Source of the DNA: Nocardia asteroides
GTDB lineage: Bacteria; Actinomycetota; Actinomycetes; Mycobacteriales; Mycobacteriaceae
DNA length: 64,000 nt
NCBI RefSeq assembly: GCF_021183625.1
Contig: NZ_CP089214.1
Coordinates: forward strand, 62,001 to 126,000
Reading direction: 5' to 3'
The notes beneath the pieces are model-generated. The model was not told the DNA's origin. It searched no databases and saw only the letters and a list, made by a program, of their open reading frames with translations. The translations under genes and the position numbers were made by a program. How positions within the stretch are numbered: position 1 is the stretch's first letter; each line of letters opens with the position of its first letter. Shown one piece after another: positions 19,495-28,467 of the stretch.

Positions 19495-21762
19495 ATGATT
19501 TCGCTGAGAACCCCCGTCCGATTCGGATTCGGCAGCGTCCGCTCCCGCATTCTGACAATCGCTTTGATTCCGAGTCTGGTACTCGTCATCGCGGTGGCCG
19601 GAGTGATGAGTCACCTCGTGCGGGAGGCTGATCGCGACAGAAAATGGGCCGATACGATTCTGCAGTCGGCGCCGCACGCAATCGCTTTCAACGACGCGAT
19701 CGTGCGGGAGCGTCGGCTGACCCTGCTCCGCATCGCACAGCGGCCCCACGACCAGGCTGCGCTGTTGGACGAACGCCGCCGCGTCGATGCTGCTGTTCGC
19801 GGGCTGGGTACCGTACCGACTGCGCTGAGCGCCATCATCCCGGGGACGTTCGACGAATTCGGGGCAAGCGTCGATGAAGCGGTCCGCAAGTTGCTCGAGC
19901 TGCGTGTGCGGGTGGATGCGGAGCTGTCGAATGTGGCCGAGGCGTACGAGACATTCGGTCGCCTCACTGCCGTGCAGGCGCGGTCCGTCGACATCATGGC
20001 TCAGCAGGCACCTGACGCCGGAAGCGCAGTCGCGCTGGCGAACGCGGCGCGGTTGTTCCGAGCCGCCGACGCGATGTCGGCGGCACACGGGCTGGCTGCT
20101 GCCGTCGCCACCGAAGACGGACTCGGCGACCTTTTCCTGCAGCAGTTCGTCGGCCGGGTAGGTGCGTATCACGCCGAAGTCGGTGTGCTTGCCGCGAGTG
20201 CGGACGAACAACTCCGCGCTCGCGTAGCGCAGCTCACCGGCAGCCCGGCGTGGCAGTCTTCGGCAGCATTCGAAGCGGCCCTGATCGAACGAGGCAGCTC
20301 GTCTCGCCGGCAGGCAACGGCAACGCCGGAAGCAGCGTCGGTCGAGGAGAACGCGGAAACGTCCGTCGAGGAACTCCACGCGCTCTGGCGCACCTACTAC
20401 CAGCAGGTGCAGGAGCGTGTGGCCGGAACCGCGGAGGAGACGACGCGTACCGCGTTCACCCTCGGCGGTGTGGCGCTCGGGGTCACCGCCATCGCCTTCC
20501 TCGCGACACTGTGGCTCGCGAACCGCATGACCCGGCGCCTCATGCGGCTGCGCCAGGAAACCCTCGGACTCGCCGACGACCGTCTCCCCGCGATCATCGC
20601 TCGAATTCATGCCGGGGACGACGTCGATATCGGGTCCGCGCTGCCCGGCCTCGACTTCGGTGACGACGAGATCGGGCAGGTCGCACGGGCTTTCGAGGCT
20701 GCGCAGCGAACCGCCGTTGCAGCCGCGGTGACCGAGGCCAAGACCAGGGATGCGGTCAACGCGGTATTCCTCAATCTCGTCCACCGCAGTCAGCTGATGG
20801 CGCATCGGCAGCTCGAAGTGCTGGACGCCGCGGAATCCAGGGAAGAGAACCCGGCGTTGCTGAGCCTCTTGTTCAAACTCGACCACCTCGCCACCCGCGA
20901 GCGGCGCAATGCGGAAAATCTCATCATCCTGGGCGGAGAACGACCCGGCAGGCAGTGGCGTAATCCGGTGTCGCTGCGCGACATCGTCCGCAGTGCCATT
21001 GCCGAAACCGAGGACTATGCCCGGGTCCGGGCAGCGCGACTGCCCGATGTCCGGATCGAGAGCGTCGTCGTCGCCGACATCATCCACCTGCTCGCCGAAC
21101 TGATCGACAACTCGCTCTCCTACTCGCCGCCCGCTTCTCGGGTCGAGGTCTCCGGCAATCCGGTCGGAAAGGGAGCGGTGGTCGAGATCATCGACCAGGG
21201 ACTGGGGATGCGGCCCGATGAGCTGGCGCGGGTCAACGCCCTCCTGGCCGACAGCCCCGACTTCGGCGTGCTGCAACTCTCCAGCGACTCTCGTCTGGGG
21301 CTGATCGTGGTGTCGGTGCTTGCCGCGCGCAATGACATCAAGGTTCGCTTGACCGAGTCCGATTACGGCGGGATCAAGGCGCTCGTGGTGATTCCAGCGG
21401 CATTGCTGGCCGATGAGGCGGCCCCGAATCCGTATTCGACACCGCCCGCCTTCGCGGACGATCCCGCCCAGGGGCCGCTCCCGATCACCACCAGCGGACC
21501 CTCACACCCGGCACCGGCCGACTTCGGAGCGGATCCCGAGACGGCATCCGGTGCTCGGCCCTCGCTTCCGCGGCGCCACCGGCAGGCGAGCCTCGCCCCG
21601 CAGCTGTCGGATCGGCCGGTCGAACGGACCGCGCGGCCGGTGGCGACACCGCGCTCCGCAGAGCAGGCGCGGGACCTGATCGCGAAGATCGCACACGGCA
21701 CCGAGCAAGGAAGGCGCGTACCCACCCGCACTCCCCGCGACGATGAGGAACGACGACCATGA
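19495..21762 (+). CDS. Conservon sensor kinase-like protein CvnA (NIT domain, HAMP, HATPase)
   Basis: 755 residues. An N-terminal membrane segment (residues about 15-40), an extracytoplasmic nitrate/nitrite-sensing-type helical domain (about 45-320), a second membrane segment near 325-345, HAMP, then a dimerisation region with LVHRSQLMAHRQLEVLD and an HATPase domain with N-box ELIDNSLSYSPP and G-box IIDQGLGMRP. A proline-rich C-tail follows. This is the layout of CvnA proteins from Streptomyces and other actinobacteria, which act with roadblock, DUF742 and GTPase partners. Stop and start of the next gene overlap (ATGA). Confidence 0.9.
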   Translation: MISLRTPVRFGFGSVRSRILTIALIPSLVLVIAVAGVMSHLVREADRDRKWADTILQSAPHAIAFNDAIVRERRLTLLRIAQRPHDQAALLDERRRVDAAVRGLGTVPTALSAIIPGTFDEFGASVDEAVRKLLELRVRVDAELSNVAEAYETFGRLTAVQARSVDIMAQQAPDAGSAVALANAARLFRAADAMSAAHGLAAAVATEDGLGDLFLQQFVGRVGAYHAEVGVLAASADEQLRARVAQLTGSPAWQSSAAFEAALIERGSSSRRQATATPEAASVEENAETSVEELHALWRTYYQQVQERVAGTAEETTRTAFTLGGVALGVTAIAFLATLWLANRMTRRLMRLRQETLGLADDRLPAIIARIHAGDDVDIGSALPGLDFGDDEIGQVARAFEAAQRTAVAAAVTEAKTRDAVNAVFLNLVHRSQLMAHRQLEVLDAAESREENPALLSLLFKLDHLATRERRNAENLIILGGERPGRQWRNPVSLRDIVRSAIAETEDYARVRAARLPDVRIESVVVADIIHLLAELIDNSLSYSPPASRVEVSGNPVGKGAVVEIIDQGLGMRPDELARVNALLADSPDFGVLQLSSDSRLGLIVVSVLAARNDIKVRLTESDYGGIKALVVIPAALLADEAAPNPYSTPPAFADDPAQGPLPITTSGPSHPAPADFGADPETASGARPSLPRRHRQASLAPQLSDRPVERTARPVATPRSAEQARDLIAKIAHGTEQGRRVPTRTPRDDEERRP

Positions 21763-22175
21763 CCTCCCTGGCTTCGACCGATCTCGGCTGGCTGCTGGAC
21801 GAACTCGTCGGGCGGATACCCGGAGTACGCAGCGCGGTGCTGCTGTCCACCGACGGGCTGCTGATCGCCCGCTGCCGATCCCTGGCACGGACCGACGCCG
21901 AGCACCTGTGCGCCATGTCCTCGGCGATGTACGGCCTGGCGCGGAGCGCTGGAGGCAGGTTCGACGGTGGCGGCGTGCGACAGGCCGTCATCGAACTCGA
22001 GGACGCGGTCCTGTTCGTCACGGCGGGCGGGCCCAACGCGTGCCTGTCGGTGTGGGCCGAGGCATCGGCCGATATGGGAATGGTCGCCTACGAGATGAAT
22101 CAGACCGTGCAGCGGGTCGGAAGCTATCTGTCGGCGACGACACGGCAGAATGACGGCCGCGTCGATTCGCGATGA
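21759..22175 (+). CDS. Roadblock/LC7 protein, conservon CvnB
   Basis: 138 residues with the profilin-like roadblock fold: LGWLLDELVGRIPGVRSAVL at the N-terminus, then LLSTDGLLIARCRSL and the C-terminal MGMVAYEMNQTVQRVGSYL helix. These proteins bind small GTPases or scaffold the sensor complex. It overlaps both flanking genes by 4 bp, so the operon is translationally coupled. Confidence 0.9.
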   Translation: MTSLASTDLGWLLDELVGRIPGVRSAVLLSTDGLLIARCRSLARTDAEHLCAMSSAMYGLARSAGGRFDGGGVRQAVIELEDAVLFVTAGGPNACLSVWAEASADMGMVAYEMNQTVQRVGSYLSATTRQNDGRVDSR

Positions 22176-22543
22176 CGCCCGCGCGGGAGTACTGGTTCGA
22201 AGACGATGCCGGAAGGGTCGTGCGACCGTACGCCGTCGCCGCTGGGCGCGATCGAGAAGCACGTCACGACCTCGACATGATCACTCTGGTCAAGACGGTG
22301 CGTAGCGACATCCGTGTGTCCCGAATGGAAGCCGAGCACGTGGAGATCGTGCACCTGTGCGCGCAACCGCTGTCGGTGGCCGAAGTCTCCGCGCGACTGC
22401 GGCTTCCGCTGTTCGTCACCAAGGTCCTGATCTGCGACCTGATCGAGGCTGGCTACCTCACCTACCGGGCGTCCGCCCCGGCCGACACACCTCATGACCC
22501 AGTCCTCCTTCAGGCGTTGTTGAACGGCATCCGAAGTCTCTGA
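22172..22543 (+). CDS. DUF742 protein, conservon CvnC
   Basis: 123 residues. The sequence REYWFEDDAGRVVRPYAVAAGR at the N-terminus and EHVEIVHLCAQPLSVAEVSARLRLPLFVTKVLICDLIEAGYL, read across its helix-turn-helix region, fit DUF742. CvnC is the third conservon gene and probably a winged-helix partner protein. Normally a CvnD GTP-binding protein gene follows directly. Here the next gene is convergent and unrelated, so this operon ends at three genes. Confidence 0.87.
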   Translation: MTPAREYWFEDDAGRVVRPYAVAAGRDREARHDLDMITLVKTVRSDIRVSRMEAEHVEIVHLCAQPLSVAEVSARLRLPLFVTKVLICDLIEAGYLTYRASAPADTPHDPVLLQALLNGIRSL

Positions 22544-22612
22544 GGAGCCGACCGAACCGATCCAGGATCTCGGTGGCCGCGCGCGGTCCGCGCACCGAGG
22601 TCCTGGAGGTGG

Positions 22613-23620
22613 TCATCGCGTCGGCACCCGGCTGGTTTCCCGCCGCAGCACCGGAGCGACTTCGGTCATGTAGAGCTCGAGCGAGTCGCGGGTCATGGAC
22701 CACGGAAGGTTGCCGACATCGATCTGCCCCATGAACCGGTCGATGCCGAGCAGCTCGACGCGCCGCATGATGGCATCCACCACCTGTTGCGGACTCCCGA
22801 CCGGCAGGCTCGCCTGAATCCAGGCGTCGTAGGTATGGCGCGGGAAGCCGTTGGCGGCGAAGGGTGCGCCGCTCGCCTGCAGATACCGTGAGTAGTACGG
22901 GTAGAAGTCCGCTCGCGCTTGCTGCGATGTCTTCCCCACGTACATGTGCCCGCTCGCCGCGACCCGCAGCGAGGAACGTTCGTGTCCCTCCGCCTCGGCT
23001 GCGCGGTGGTAGAGCTCGACGCGCTGGACGAACTGCTCGGGACCGGCGAAGAAACCGAGATTCATCGGGAGCCCGAGGGCTCCGGCGCGCATCGCGGAGG
23101 CGGGGGTACCGCCGACGCCCACCCAGATCGGCAGCGGTGTCTGGACCGGCCGCGGCGAGATGGCCGCAGCCTCCAGGGCGGACCGGAATCGACCTGTCCA
23201 CGTGACGACTTCGTTGTCGCGGATCTGCATGAGCAGCCGCAACTTCTCATCGAAGAGCGCGTCGTAGTCCGCGAGGTCGTACCCGAAGAGGGGGAACGAC
23301 TCGACGAAGGCGCCGCGCCCGGCGATGATCTCCGCGCGGCCGTCGGAGATGTTGTCGAGCGTCGCGAATTGCTCGAAGACCCGAACCGGGTCCTGGCTGG
23401 ACAGCACGGTCACGCCGCTGGAGAGCCGGAGTCGCTCGGTCACTCCGCTGATCGCGGCGAGCACGATCTCCGGTGCCGACATGCTGAAGTCGGGCCGGTG
23501 ATGTTCGCCGAAGGAGATGACGTCCAGCCCGCCCGCATCCGCCAGCTTGCCGAGCTCGAGCATTTGGGTGAACCGCTCGTGCAGTGTTGCGGCGGAGCCT
23601 CCCTGTCGGCACGCCACCAT
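22613..23620 (-). CDS. LLM class flavin-dependent oxidoreductase
   Basis: 335 residues from ATG 23620. The luciferase-like TIM barrel is clear: GLDVISFGEHHRPDF near residue 35, LSSGVTVLSSQDPVRVFEQF, GRAEIIAGRGAFVESFPLFG and IWVGVGGTPASAMRA. F420 or FMN use cannot be decided. The start is uncertain: relatives normally begin with a beta strand about 15 residues earlier, and a plausible first strand (FGAHLYGLDGG) lies in a different frame just upstream, so either a frameshift or an unusual N-terminus exists. It is divergent from hmgA, separated by 388 bp. Confidence 0.8.
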   Translation of the reverse strand: MVACRQGGSAATLHERFTQMLELGKLADAGGLDVISFGEHHRPDFSMSAPEIVLAAISGVTERLRLSSGVTVLSSQDPVRVFEQFATLDNISDGRAEIIAGRGAFVESFPLFGYDLADYDALFDEKLRLLMQIRDNEVVTWTGRFRSALEAAAISPRPVQTPLPIWVGVGGTPASAMRAGALGLPMNLGFFAGPEQFVQRVELYHRAAEAEGHERSSLRVAASGHMYVGKTSQQARADFYPYYSRYLQASGAPFAANGFPRHTYDAWIQASLPVGSPQQVVDAIMRRVELLGIDRFMGQIDVGNLPWSMTRDSLELYMTEVAPVLRRETSRVPTR

Positions 23621-24008
23621 CCAGCCCGTAGAGGTGGGCTCCGAAAGCGGTGTGCCTTGGGCGCAGGGTGACCGGCGCCTCGCATCGAGAAGTGAGTATC
23701 GAATGATTTGCAGCGTAAGGGAAGCACGGGTACCGCAACCAATGCCCCTCTTGCTGGGCGATGCAGCATGTGCTGCGTGCGGTTGACCGCGGCAGCTCTG
23801 CCGCGACCATGGGTGTCGCGGGTTGCGTGGACGAGTATTGTTTGGCGGTGGGGATGAACATCTCGTTGTGGCGGCTGCTCGATCAGGAGGCCGGGCTGCT
23901 GCTCGAGTTGATATACACAAAGGGAAGCGTCGTCGGTCGAATATATCCATACATCGCGAGCGGTCGGACGCAGCAACTCCGACCCCAGCCGCAGGGAAAA
24001 GGGTCCGC
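23621..24008. promoter_or_regulatory. Divergent regulatory region between the LLM gene and hmgA, with two palindromes
   Basis: Holds no supported gene. A perfect palindrome GCAGCA-TG-TGCTGC is at 23763-23776, and 12 bp later a 7-bp stem CGCGGCA/TGCCGCG with 4-base loop at 23788-23805. Nearer hmgA the DNA is unusually AT-rich (around 23910-23955, with TATA-containing stretches), consistent with promoter sequences. The palindromes may be operators for an unlinked hmg regulator. Confidence 0.45.
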
Positions 24009-25187
24009 ATGGCTTACTACCGCACCGTCGGGCAAATACCCCCCAAACGCCACACGCAGTTCCGCCGCGACACCGGCGAACTCTACTCCGAGGAACTCGC
24101 CGGCGCAGATGGCTTCTCCGGCGATTCATCACTGCTGTATCACCGCGGGATCCCCTCGGCCATCACGACGGCCGAACCATGGGAGCCCGGCGATCTGAGC
24201 TTGGAACCCAACGTCCCGCTGCTGCCCCGGCACCTGCGCCTCCACCTGCTGTTCACCACGGCGGACGCTACGGACCTCGTCACCGGGCGTCGGCTGATAC
24301 TCGGCAACGCCGACGTGCGCATCTCCTACGCGGTAGCAGGGGTGCCGTCACCGCTGTACCGGAGCGCGATCGGTGACGAATGTGTCTACATCGAGCAGGG
24401 CGCGGGCGTCATCGAAACGGTATTCGGTGCCCTCGACTTCCGCACCGGCGACTACGTGCTGATACCCCGCGCCACCATCCACCGCTGGCTCCCGGCCGAA
24501 GGGGCACCGGTTCGCGCCTACGTCATCGAGGCGACCGGGCACATCGCCCCACCCAAGCGCTACCTGTCACGGTTCGGGCAATTCCTCGAGCACGCGCCCT
24601 ACTGCGAGCGGGACCTGCACGGCCCGACGACGCCGCTGCTGCGCGAGGGCACCGATGTGCCGCTCCTGGTCAAGCATCGCGGGCCCGCGGGAATCGCCGG
24701 CACTCGCTACGTCCTGCCGACCCACCCGTTCGACGTCGTAGGCTGGGACGGCTGCCTGTACCCCTACACCTTCAATATCGGCGACTTCGAACCGATCACC
24801 GGGCGAATCCATCAACCCCCGCCGGTACATCAAGTATTCGAGGGCCGCAATTTCGTCGTCTGCAATTTCGTGCCGCGTAAGGTCGACTATCATCCCCTCG
24901 CCGTCCCGGTGCCCTATCACCATTCCAATACGGATTCTGATGAAGTGATGTTCTATTGCGGCGGCGATTACGAGGCGCGTGAGGGGGCCGGTATCGAGAA
25001 GGGATCGGTTTCGCTGCATCCAGGCGGTCATACACATGGGCCCCAACCCGGTGCGATGGAGAACAGCATCGGTCGCGAACGGTTCGACGAGCTCGCGGTC
25101 ATGATCGACACCTTCGCTCCGCTGCAACTCGGCGAAGGCGCACGAGCCACCGATGACGGCGTCTACTTCCGAAGCTGGTCCCGCTGA
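24009..25187 (+). CDS. hmgA: Homogentisate 1,2-dioxygenase, complete gene with element-derived 3' end
   Basis: 392 residues, ATG 24009. The cupin-like fold of HGD is evident from YHRGIPSAITTAEPW onwards. The iron ligands fall in VPYHHSNTDSDEVMFY (His and Glu) and GGHTHGPQPG (second His). The enzyme opens homogentisate to maleylacetoacetate in tyrosine/phenylalanine breakdown. The last 80 codons are duplicated in diverged form at 29056-29295, next to fahA. The simplest reading is that codons from about 24945 onward were supplied by an integrated element that restored the frame. The 5' part of the gene would be the host's, with its own original 3' end displaced. Base composition is uniform along this copy, so replacement of a longer segment cannot be excluded. 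Confidence 0.92.
   Translation: MAYYRTVGQIPPKRHTQFRRDTGELYSEELAGADGFSGDSSLLYHRGIPSAITTAEPWEPGDLSLEPNVPLLPRHLRLHLLFTTADATDLVTGRRLILGNADVRISYAVAGVPSPLYRSAIGDECVYIEQGAGVIETVFGALDFRTGDYVLIPRATIHRWLPAEGAPVRAYVIEATGHIAPPKRYLSRFGQFLEHAPYCERDLHGPTTPLLREGTDVPLLVKHRGPAGIAGTRYVLPTHPFDVVGWDGCLYPYTFNIGDFEPITGRIHQPPPVHQVFEGRNFVVCNFVPRKVDYHPLAVPVPYHHSNTDSDEVMFYCGGDYEAREGAGIEKGSVSLHPGGHTHGPQPGAMENSIGRERFDELAVMIDTFAPLQLGEGARATDDGVYFRSWSR
24921..24979 (+). repeat. Left direct repeat / probable attachment site within hmgA
   Basis: This 59-bp segment matches 29032-29090 with scattered third-position differences and contains a 23-bp identical core (24945-24967), followed by a further 11 identical bases (24969-24979). 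It encodes the His...Glu iron-binding segment of homogentisate dioxygenase. Homology continues downstream at lower identity to the end of both reading frames but stops abruptly upstream of the His codon, which puts the crossover at or near this place. Confidence 0.7.
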
Positions 25188-25404
25188 GACTTCCCCAGGG
25201 AAACGCGCTCGTCGCCGACCTCGTGCCCCGCAGCACCACCGACCGCGAAAGCGCCGCAGGAACAAGTCGCGGCCCCCGCATCAGGCACGCACACGGCCTC
25301 CGCAAATGGAACATCTGCGCATCTGCACGAACAGACCGCCGGACCGCGCACCACGGTCACCTCGACCACGCACGCCACAGATCGGCTCGTGGCTGCAGCG
25401 ACGA

Positions 25405-26451
25405 TCATGCAGACCCGAAACCCGATCCACGCGAGCCCGGGGCGGCCAGCGGGTGTGGTTCTCCGGTCAGTGCCTGCACCGCCGCGGCGACCTCGGTAAC
25501 GCCGGCTCGGACATAGGTGTGGGTGACGCCATCCCGGCCCCGGCTGTCGGCGTGCCCGGCGTACGCGCGAGCGGTCGCGTACCCGAATTCGCGTTCGACC
25601 CAGGTCAACGTCGTGTGGCGCAACCAATGCATGCTCACTCCCGGCGTGGCCGCCCAGGGCAGATGCTCGCGCCACCGGTCGGCGAGGTGATCGTAGCGGC
25701 GCCGGCCCATCGCCGCGCCGGTGTAGTAACGCAGCACCGGACGGGTGCTGTCGAGCCCACCCCGGTCCTCGACGTGGAGCAGTAGATCCCGCATCAAAGT
25801 GGGAGAGACCGGTTGCCAGCGCACGGTGTTGCGCTTCTCACGCAGCCGGATCAGGCAGTCCTCGGGATCCAGGTCTTCCCCGCGCAACGCGAGACTGCCG
25901 CCGCGGCGGCAAGCCGTTTCGACATGCAGCCGCACGAGCAGCGCATCGAGGTCCGGATCGTTGCCGGTGGTGCTCGCGATCCGAGCGAGGTCCTCGATGC
26001 GGTCGCGCGAGAGAGCGTGGCGCGGGCTGGCCAAGGGGGCCGGTTTGTCGACGCGAGCCGCGGGATTGTCGAGCGGGTGGACGAGCTTGTCGCGCTCGGC
26101 GTGGCGATACAGGCACCGGAACGCGGCGATGAACAGCAGGACCGCGTTGTGCCCGCCGCGGGTATTGCGCCGCACCACCGCACGGTGGCGGTGCGCTTCG
26201 ACCATGGCAGTGATCTCGGTGGCGCTCGGCTCGTCGAGACGACGCTCACCCCACTCGCGTTCGATGATCCGCCAGTAGGAGTTGTAGGCCCGCAGCGTGG
26301 TCACCGGGACCGCATCGCGCAGTCCGGCCAGGTAAGCCTGAAAGGTCGGGATCTTCGACGCGTCAGGCTCGGCGACGGCCAGATCCTCGAGAGTCAGACC
26401 GAGCCGGGCGATCAGGTGCAGAGCAGTACCGATGTCATCTCCCCTGGCCAT
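25405..26451 (-). CDS. Tyrosine recombinase (integrase) B
   Basis: 348 residues from ATG 26451 (GGGG 6 bp upstream; ATG 26463 is possible). The N-terminal SAM-like core-binding domain spans about residues 30-130 and the catalytic domain about 160-330. Catalytic residues are visible: Arg in VETACRRGG, Lys in LRLREKRNT, HWLRH (His-x-x-Arg), AGH, and a Tyr in THTYVRAGVTE. It is clearly paralogous to recombinase A at 27271 (shared LDPEDC, VSPTLMRDLL, HWLRHTTLTWVER, GYATARAYAGH). Its gene overlaps the preceding regulator gene by 17 bp, matching the order in the other pair. Confidence 0.88.
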   Translation of the reverse strand: MARGDDIGTALHLIARLGLTLEDLAVAEPDASKIPTFQAYLAGLRDAVPVTTLRAYNSYWRIIEREWGERRLDEPSATEITAMVEAHRHRAVVRRNTRGGHNAVLLFIAAFRCLYRHAERDKLVHPLDNPAARVDKPAPLASPRHALSRDRIEDLARIASTTGNDPDLDALLVRLHVETACRRGGSLALRGEDLDPEDCLIRLREKRNTVRWQPVSPTLMRDLLLHVEDRGGLDSTRPVLRYYTGAAMGRRRYDHLADRWREHLPWAATPGVSMHWLRHTTLTWVEREFGYATARAYAGHADSRGRDGVTHTYVRAGVTEVAAAVQALTGEPHPLAAPGSRGSGFGSA

Positions 26452-27097
26452 GACCGGCCCCATCCGCGGAAGTGAGCGTGCGGGCCCAGACCTCGGGGCG
26501 GTAACGCCACAGCGCCTCACCGAGCAGCCGCGCCGGGTAGACCACGAGGGTGTCGGTGCCCGGGTCGGCAGCGAGCAACACTTGATGGCGCGCGTGCAGC
26601 CCGCACGCGCGGCGCAGACCGGCGGGGATACGGATGAAGCCGTCGTGGCGGATCGACAACCGCGCGCGACGCGCGCCCCGGATGACGAGCAGCCGCTCGC
26701 GCACCACCATGGTGATGGGCTCACGGGGAGTCCAGCCCAGGGCGCGCACGAGAGCGCGGTTGCCCAACCGGCCGCGGCTGTCCAACGACGTCACCGCCCA
26801 CAGCGCGCGATCCAGCGGAGAACTCGGCATCGCCGACGCCAACGCGAACGCCGGCGTCCGCGCCTCCACCGCCGCAGATTCCCGGGCACCCGCGCGCAGC
26901 AGCAGATCGACGCCGAGTTCGGTGGCACGTCCCCGTGTCCGCACCGGCGCGCACGCTCCGATCTCGCCGATGAACCGGCCCGCCTTCACTTCGAGGCGAA
27001 CATGCCCACGCGAACCGGCATGACCTCGGGCGCGGGGCGCAGACTCCGAGGGCGGCACCTCCCGGCCGGAATCGGACCAGGACGGTTGTCGGGACAT
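26435..27097 (-). CDS. AbrB/SpoVT-like DNA-binding protein B
   Basis: 220 residues from ATG 27097, selected by a perfect GGAGG six bases upstream; the frame extends to 27118. An N-terminal low-complexity part (to about residue 110) is followed by two swapped-hairpin-like repeats: SLDSRGRLGNRALVRALGW and SIRHDGFIRIPAGLRRACGL, the second with VLLAADPGTDTLVVYPARLL. The pattern is that of AbrB/MazE-type DNA-binding barrels. As it is coupled to an integrase it may control recombinase expression or act as an accessory directionality protein; this is inference. Confidence 0.65.
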   Translation of the reverse strand: MSRQPSWSDSGREVPPSESAPRARGHAGSRGHVRLEVKAGRFIGEIGACAPVRTRGRATELGVDLLLRAGARESAAVEARTPAFALASAMPSSPLDRALWAVTSLDSRGRLGNRALVRALGWTPREPITMVVRERLLVIRGARRARLSIRHDGFIRIPAGLRRACGLHARHQVLLAADPGTDTLVVYPARLLGEALWRYRPEVWARTLTSADGAGHGQGR

Positions 27098-27270
27098 GGC
27101 AGACCTCCGCAATCTCACGATCGGCAGTCCCCACGCCGTACCCCGATGCTACCGATCACGCGCGACCTGTGCCCCTGGTCGCCGGTTCTGTTCCCAGCAC
27201 AGCGCAGCAAAGACCTCCGAGCCTGGCCAGTACCGCGACGTGCAACGCCTCCCCGATCGCGTGCCGCATA

Positions 27271-28467
27271 TCACGATGCCGGACTCGAAGCGGCTATATC
27301 TGGTGTGGTGGCCGAGGTCGGGGAGCTTCCGGTCAGGGATCCGGAGGAGTTGCCCTGGGGGCGGTTTCCGGTCTGACATGCCCGGTGGAGGTTGTGCGCT
27401 GTGGAGTGCGTAGCCCCCGCCAGGCTCGTCTGCTGCGGCTGTGACGGAACAAGCAACGGGTGAGGCTCGCCGGTCAGGGTCTGCACGACCCGGGCGAGCT
27501 CGGTCAGATCGGCCTTGGTGTAGGTCAGGGTGGAGCTGTAGCGCTGGTTGTAGATGTGGCCGGCATACGCCCGCGCGGCCGCGTACCCGAAATTGCGCTC
27601 GACCCAGGTCAAGGTGGTGTGACGCAGCCAGTGGGTGGTGATGTTGTAGGCCTCGACCTCCGGGATGTACCGGGACATGCGCCCCCACAGCCGGGCATAG
27701 CGATCATCGCGCACCGGACGCAGCGATCGGCCCCGCAGCAACTGCTGATCCGGGTCGGTGCACCGGGTGCGCGCGTGGTGGACCAGCGCACGCATGAGCG
27801 TGGGCGAGACCGGATGCCAGCGCTGCAGCCCGCCCTTCTCCCGCAACAGCAACACACAGTCCTCGGGATCGAGATCACGCGGACGCAGCGCCATTGCCGC
27901 ACCACGCCGGCACGCGGTCTCGGTATGCAACCGGATGATCAACACGTCCAGCTCGGGATCGCTACCGGTCACCGCGGCGATCCGGTTGATCTCGGCCATC
28001 ACCCGCTGCGGCAGGGCGTGCCGCGCCGGGGGCTGCATCCGCGGGCGCTCGAGGCGGCGGGCCGGATTGCGGTGCGGCTCGATCAGCCCGTCGTCCTCGG
28101 CACACTGATAGAGCCTGCGCAGCGCGGTGATCCACGACGACTCCACCGCACTGCCGTCGCGGCCGTTACGGCGCCGCACCCGGGTCTCGCGCAGGTGGGC
28201 GATGAGGGCCTTGAACTCCGTGGCGGTCGGCTCGTCGAGACGGCGCGACCCGAGATCACTCTCGGCGAGCAACCGCCGCCAGTACAGCCGGTAATTGCGG
28301 CTGCCCGGCGTGTCGGGCAGCGTGGGCAGAAGGCGCTCGATGTATTCGGCAATGGTGGGCATGGTGCGCCGCCGTGAGGCGAGAGCGGCCACGTCGGCGG
28401 GATCGAGTCCGAGCTGGGCGAGCAACGCCCCGGCGGTGCCCGGCGCTGGAGTGGGGCGATCGGTCAC
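27271..28467 (-). CDS. Tyrosine recombinase (integrase) A
   Basis: 398 residues. The core-binding domain and catalytic domain match recombinase B. Catalytic residues: Arg in TETACRRGA, Lys in LLREKGG, HWLRH, AGH, and Tyr in TLTYTKADLTEL. A C-terminal extension of about 55 Ser/Thr/Gln-rich residues follows the catalytic Tyr region and is absent from B. The ATG overlaps the stop of the preceding regulator gene by 4 bp, so expression of the two is coupled. Both recombinases look intact, so it is unclear whether one or both are needed for integration. Confidence 0.9.
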   Translation of the reverse strand: MTDRPTPAPGTAGALLAQLGLDPADVAALASRRRTMPTIAEYIERLLPTLPDTPGSRNYRLYWRRLLAESDLGSRRLDEPTATEFKALIAHLRETRVRRRNGRDGSAVESSWITALRRLYQCAEDDGLIEPHRNPARRLERPRMQPPARHALPQRVMAEINRIAAVTGSDPELDVLIIRLHTETACRRGAAMALRPRDLDPEDCVLLLREKGGLQRWHPVSPTLMRALVHHARTRCTDPDQQLLRGRSLRPVRDDRYARLWGRMSRYIPEVEAYNITTHWLRHTTLTWVERNFGYAAARAYAGHIYNQRYSSTLTYTKADLTELARVVQTLTGEPHPLLVPSQPQQTSLAGATHSTAHNLHRACQTGNRPQGNSSGSLTGSSPTSATTPDIAASSPAS

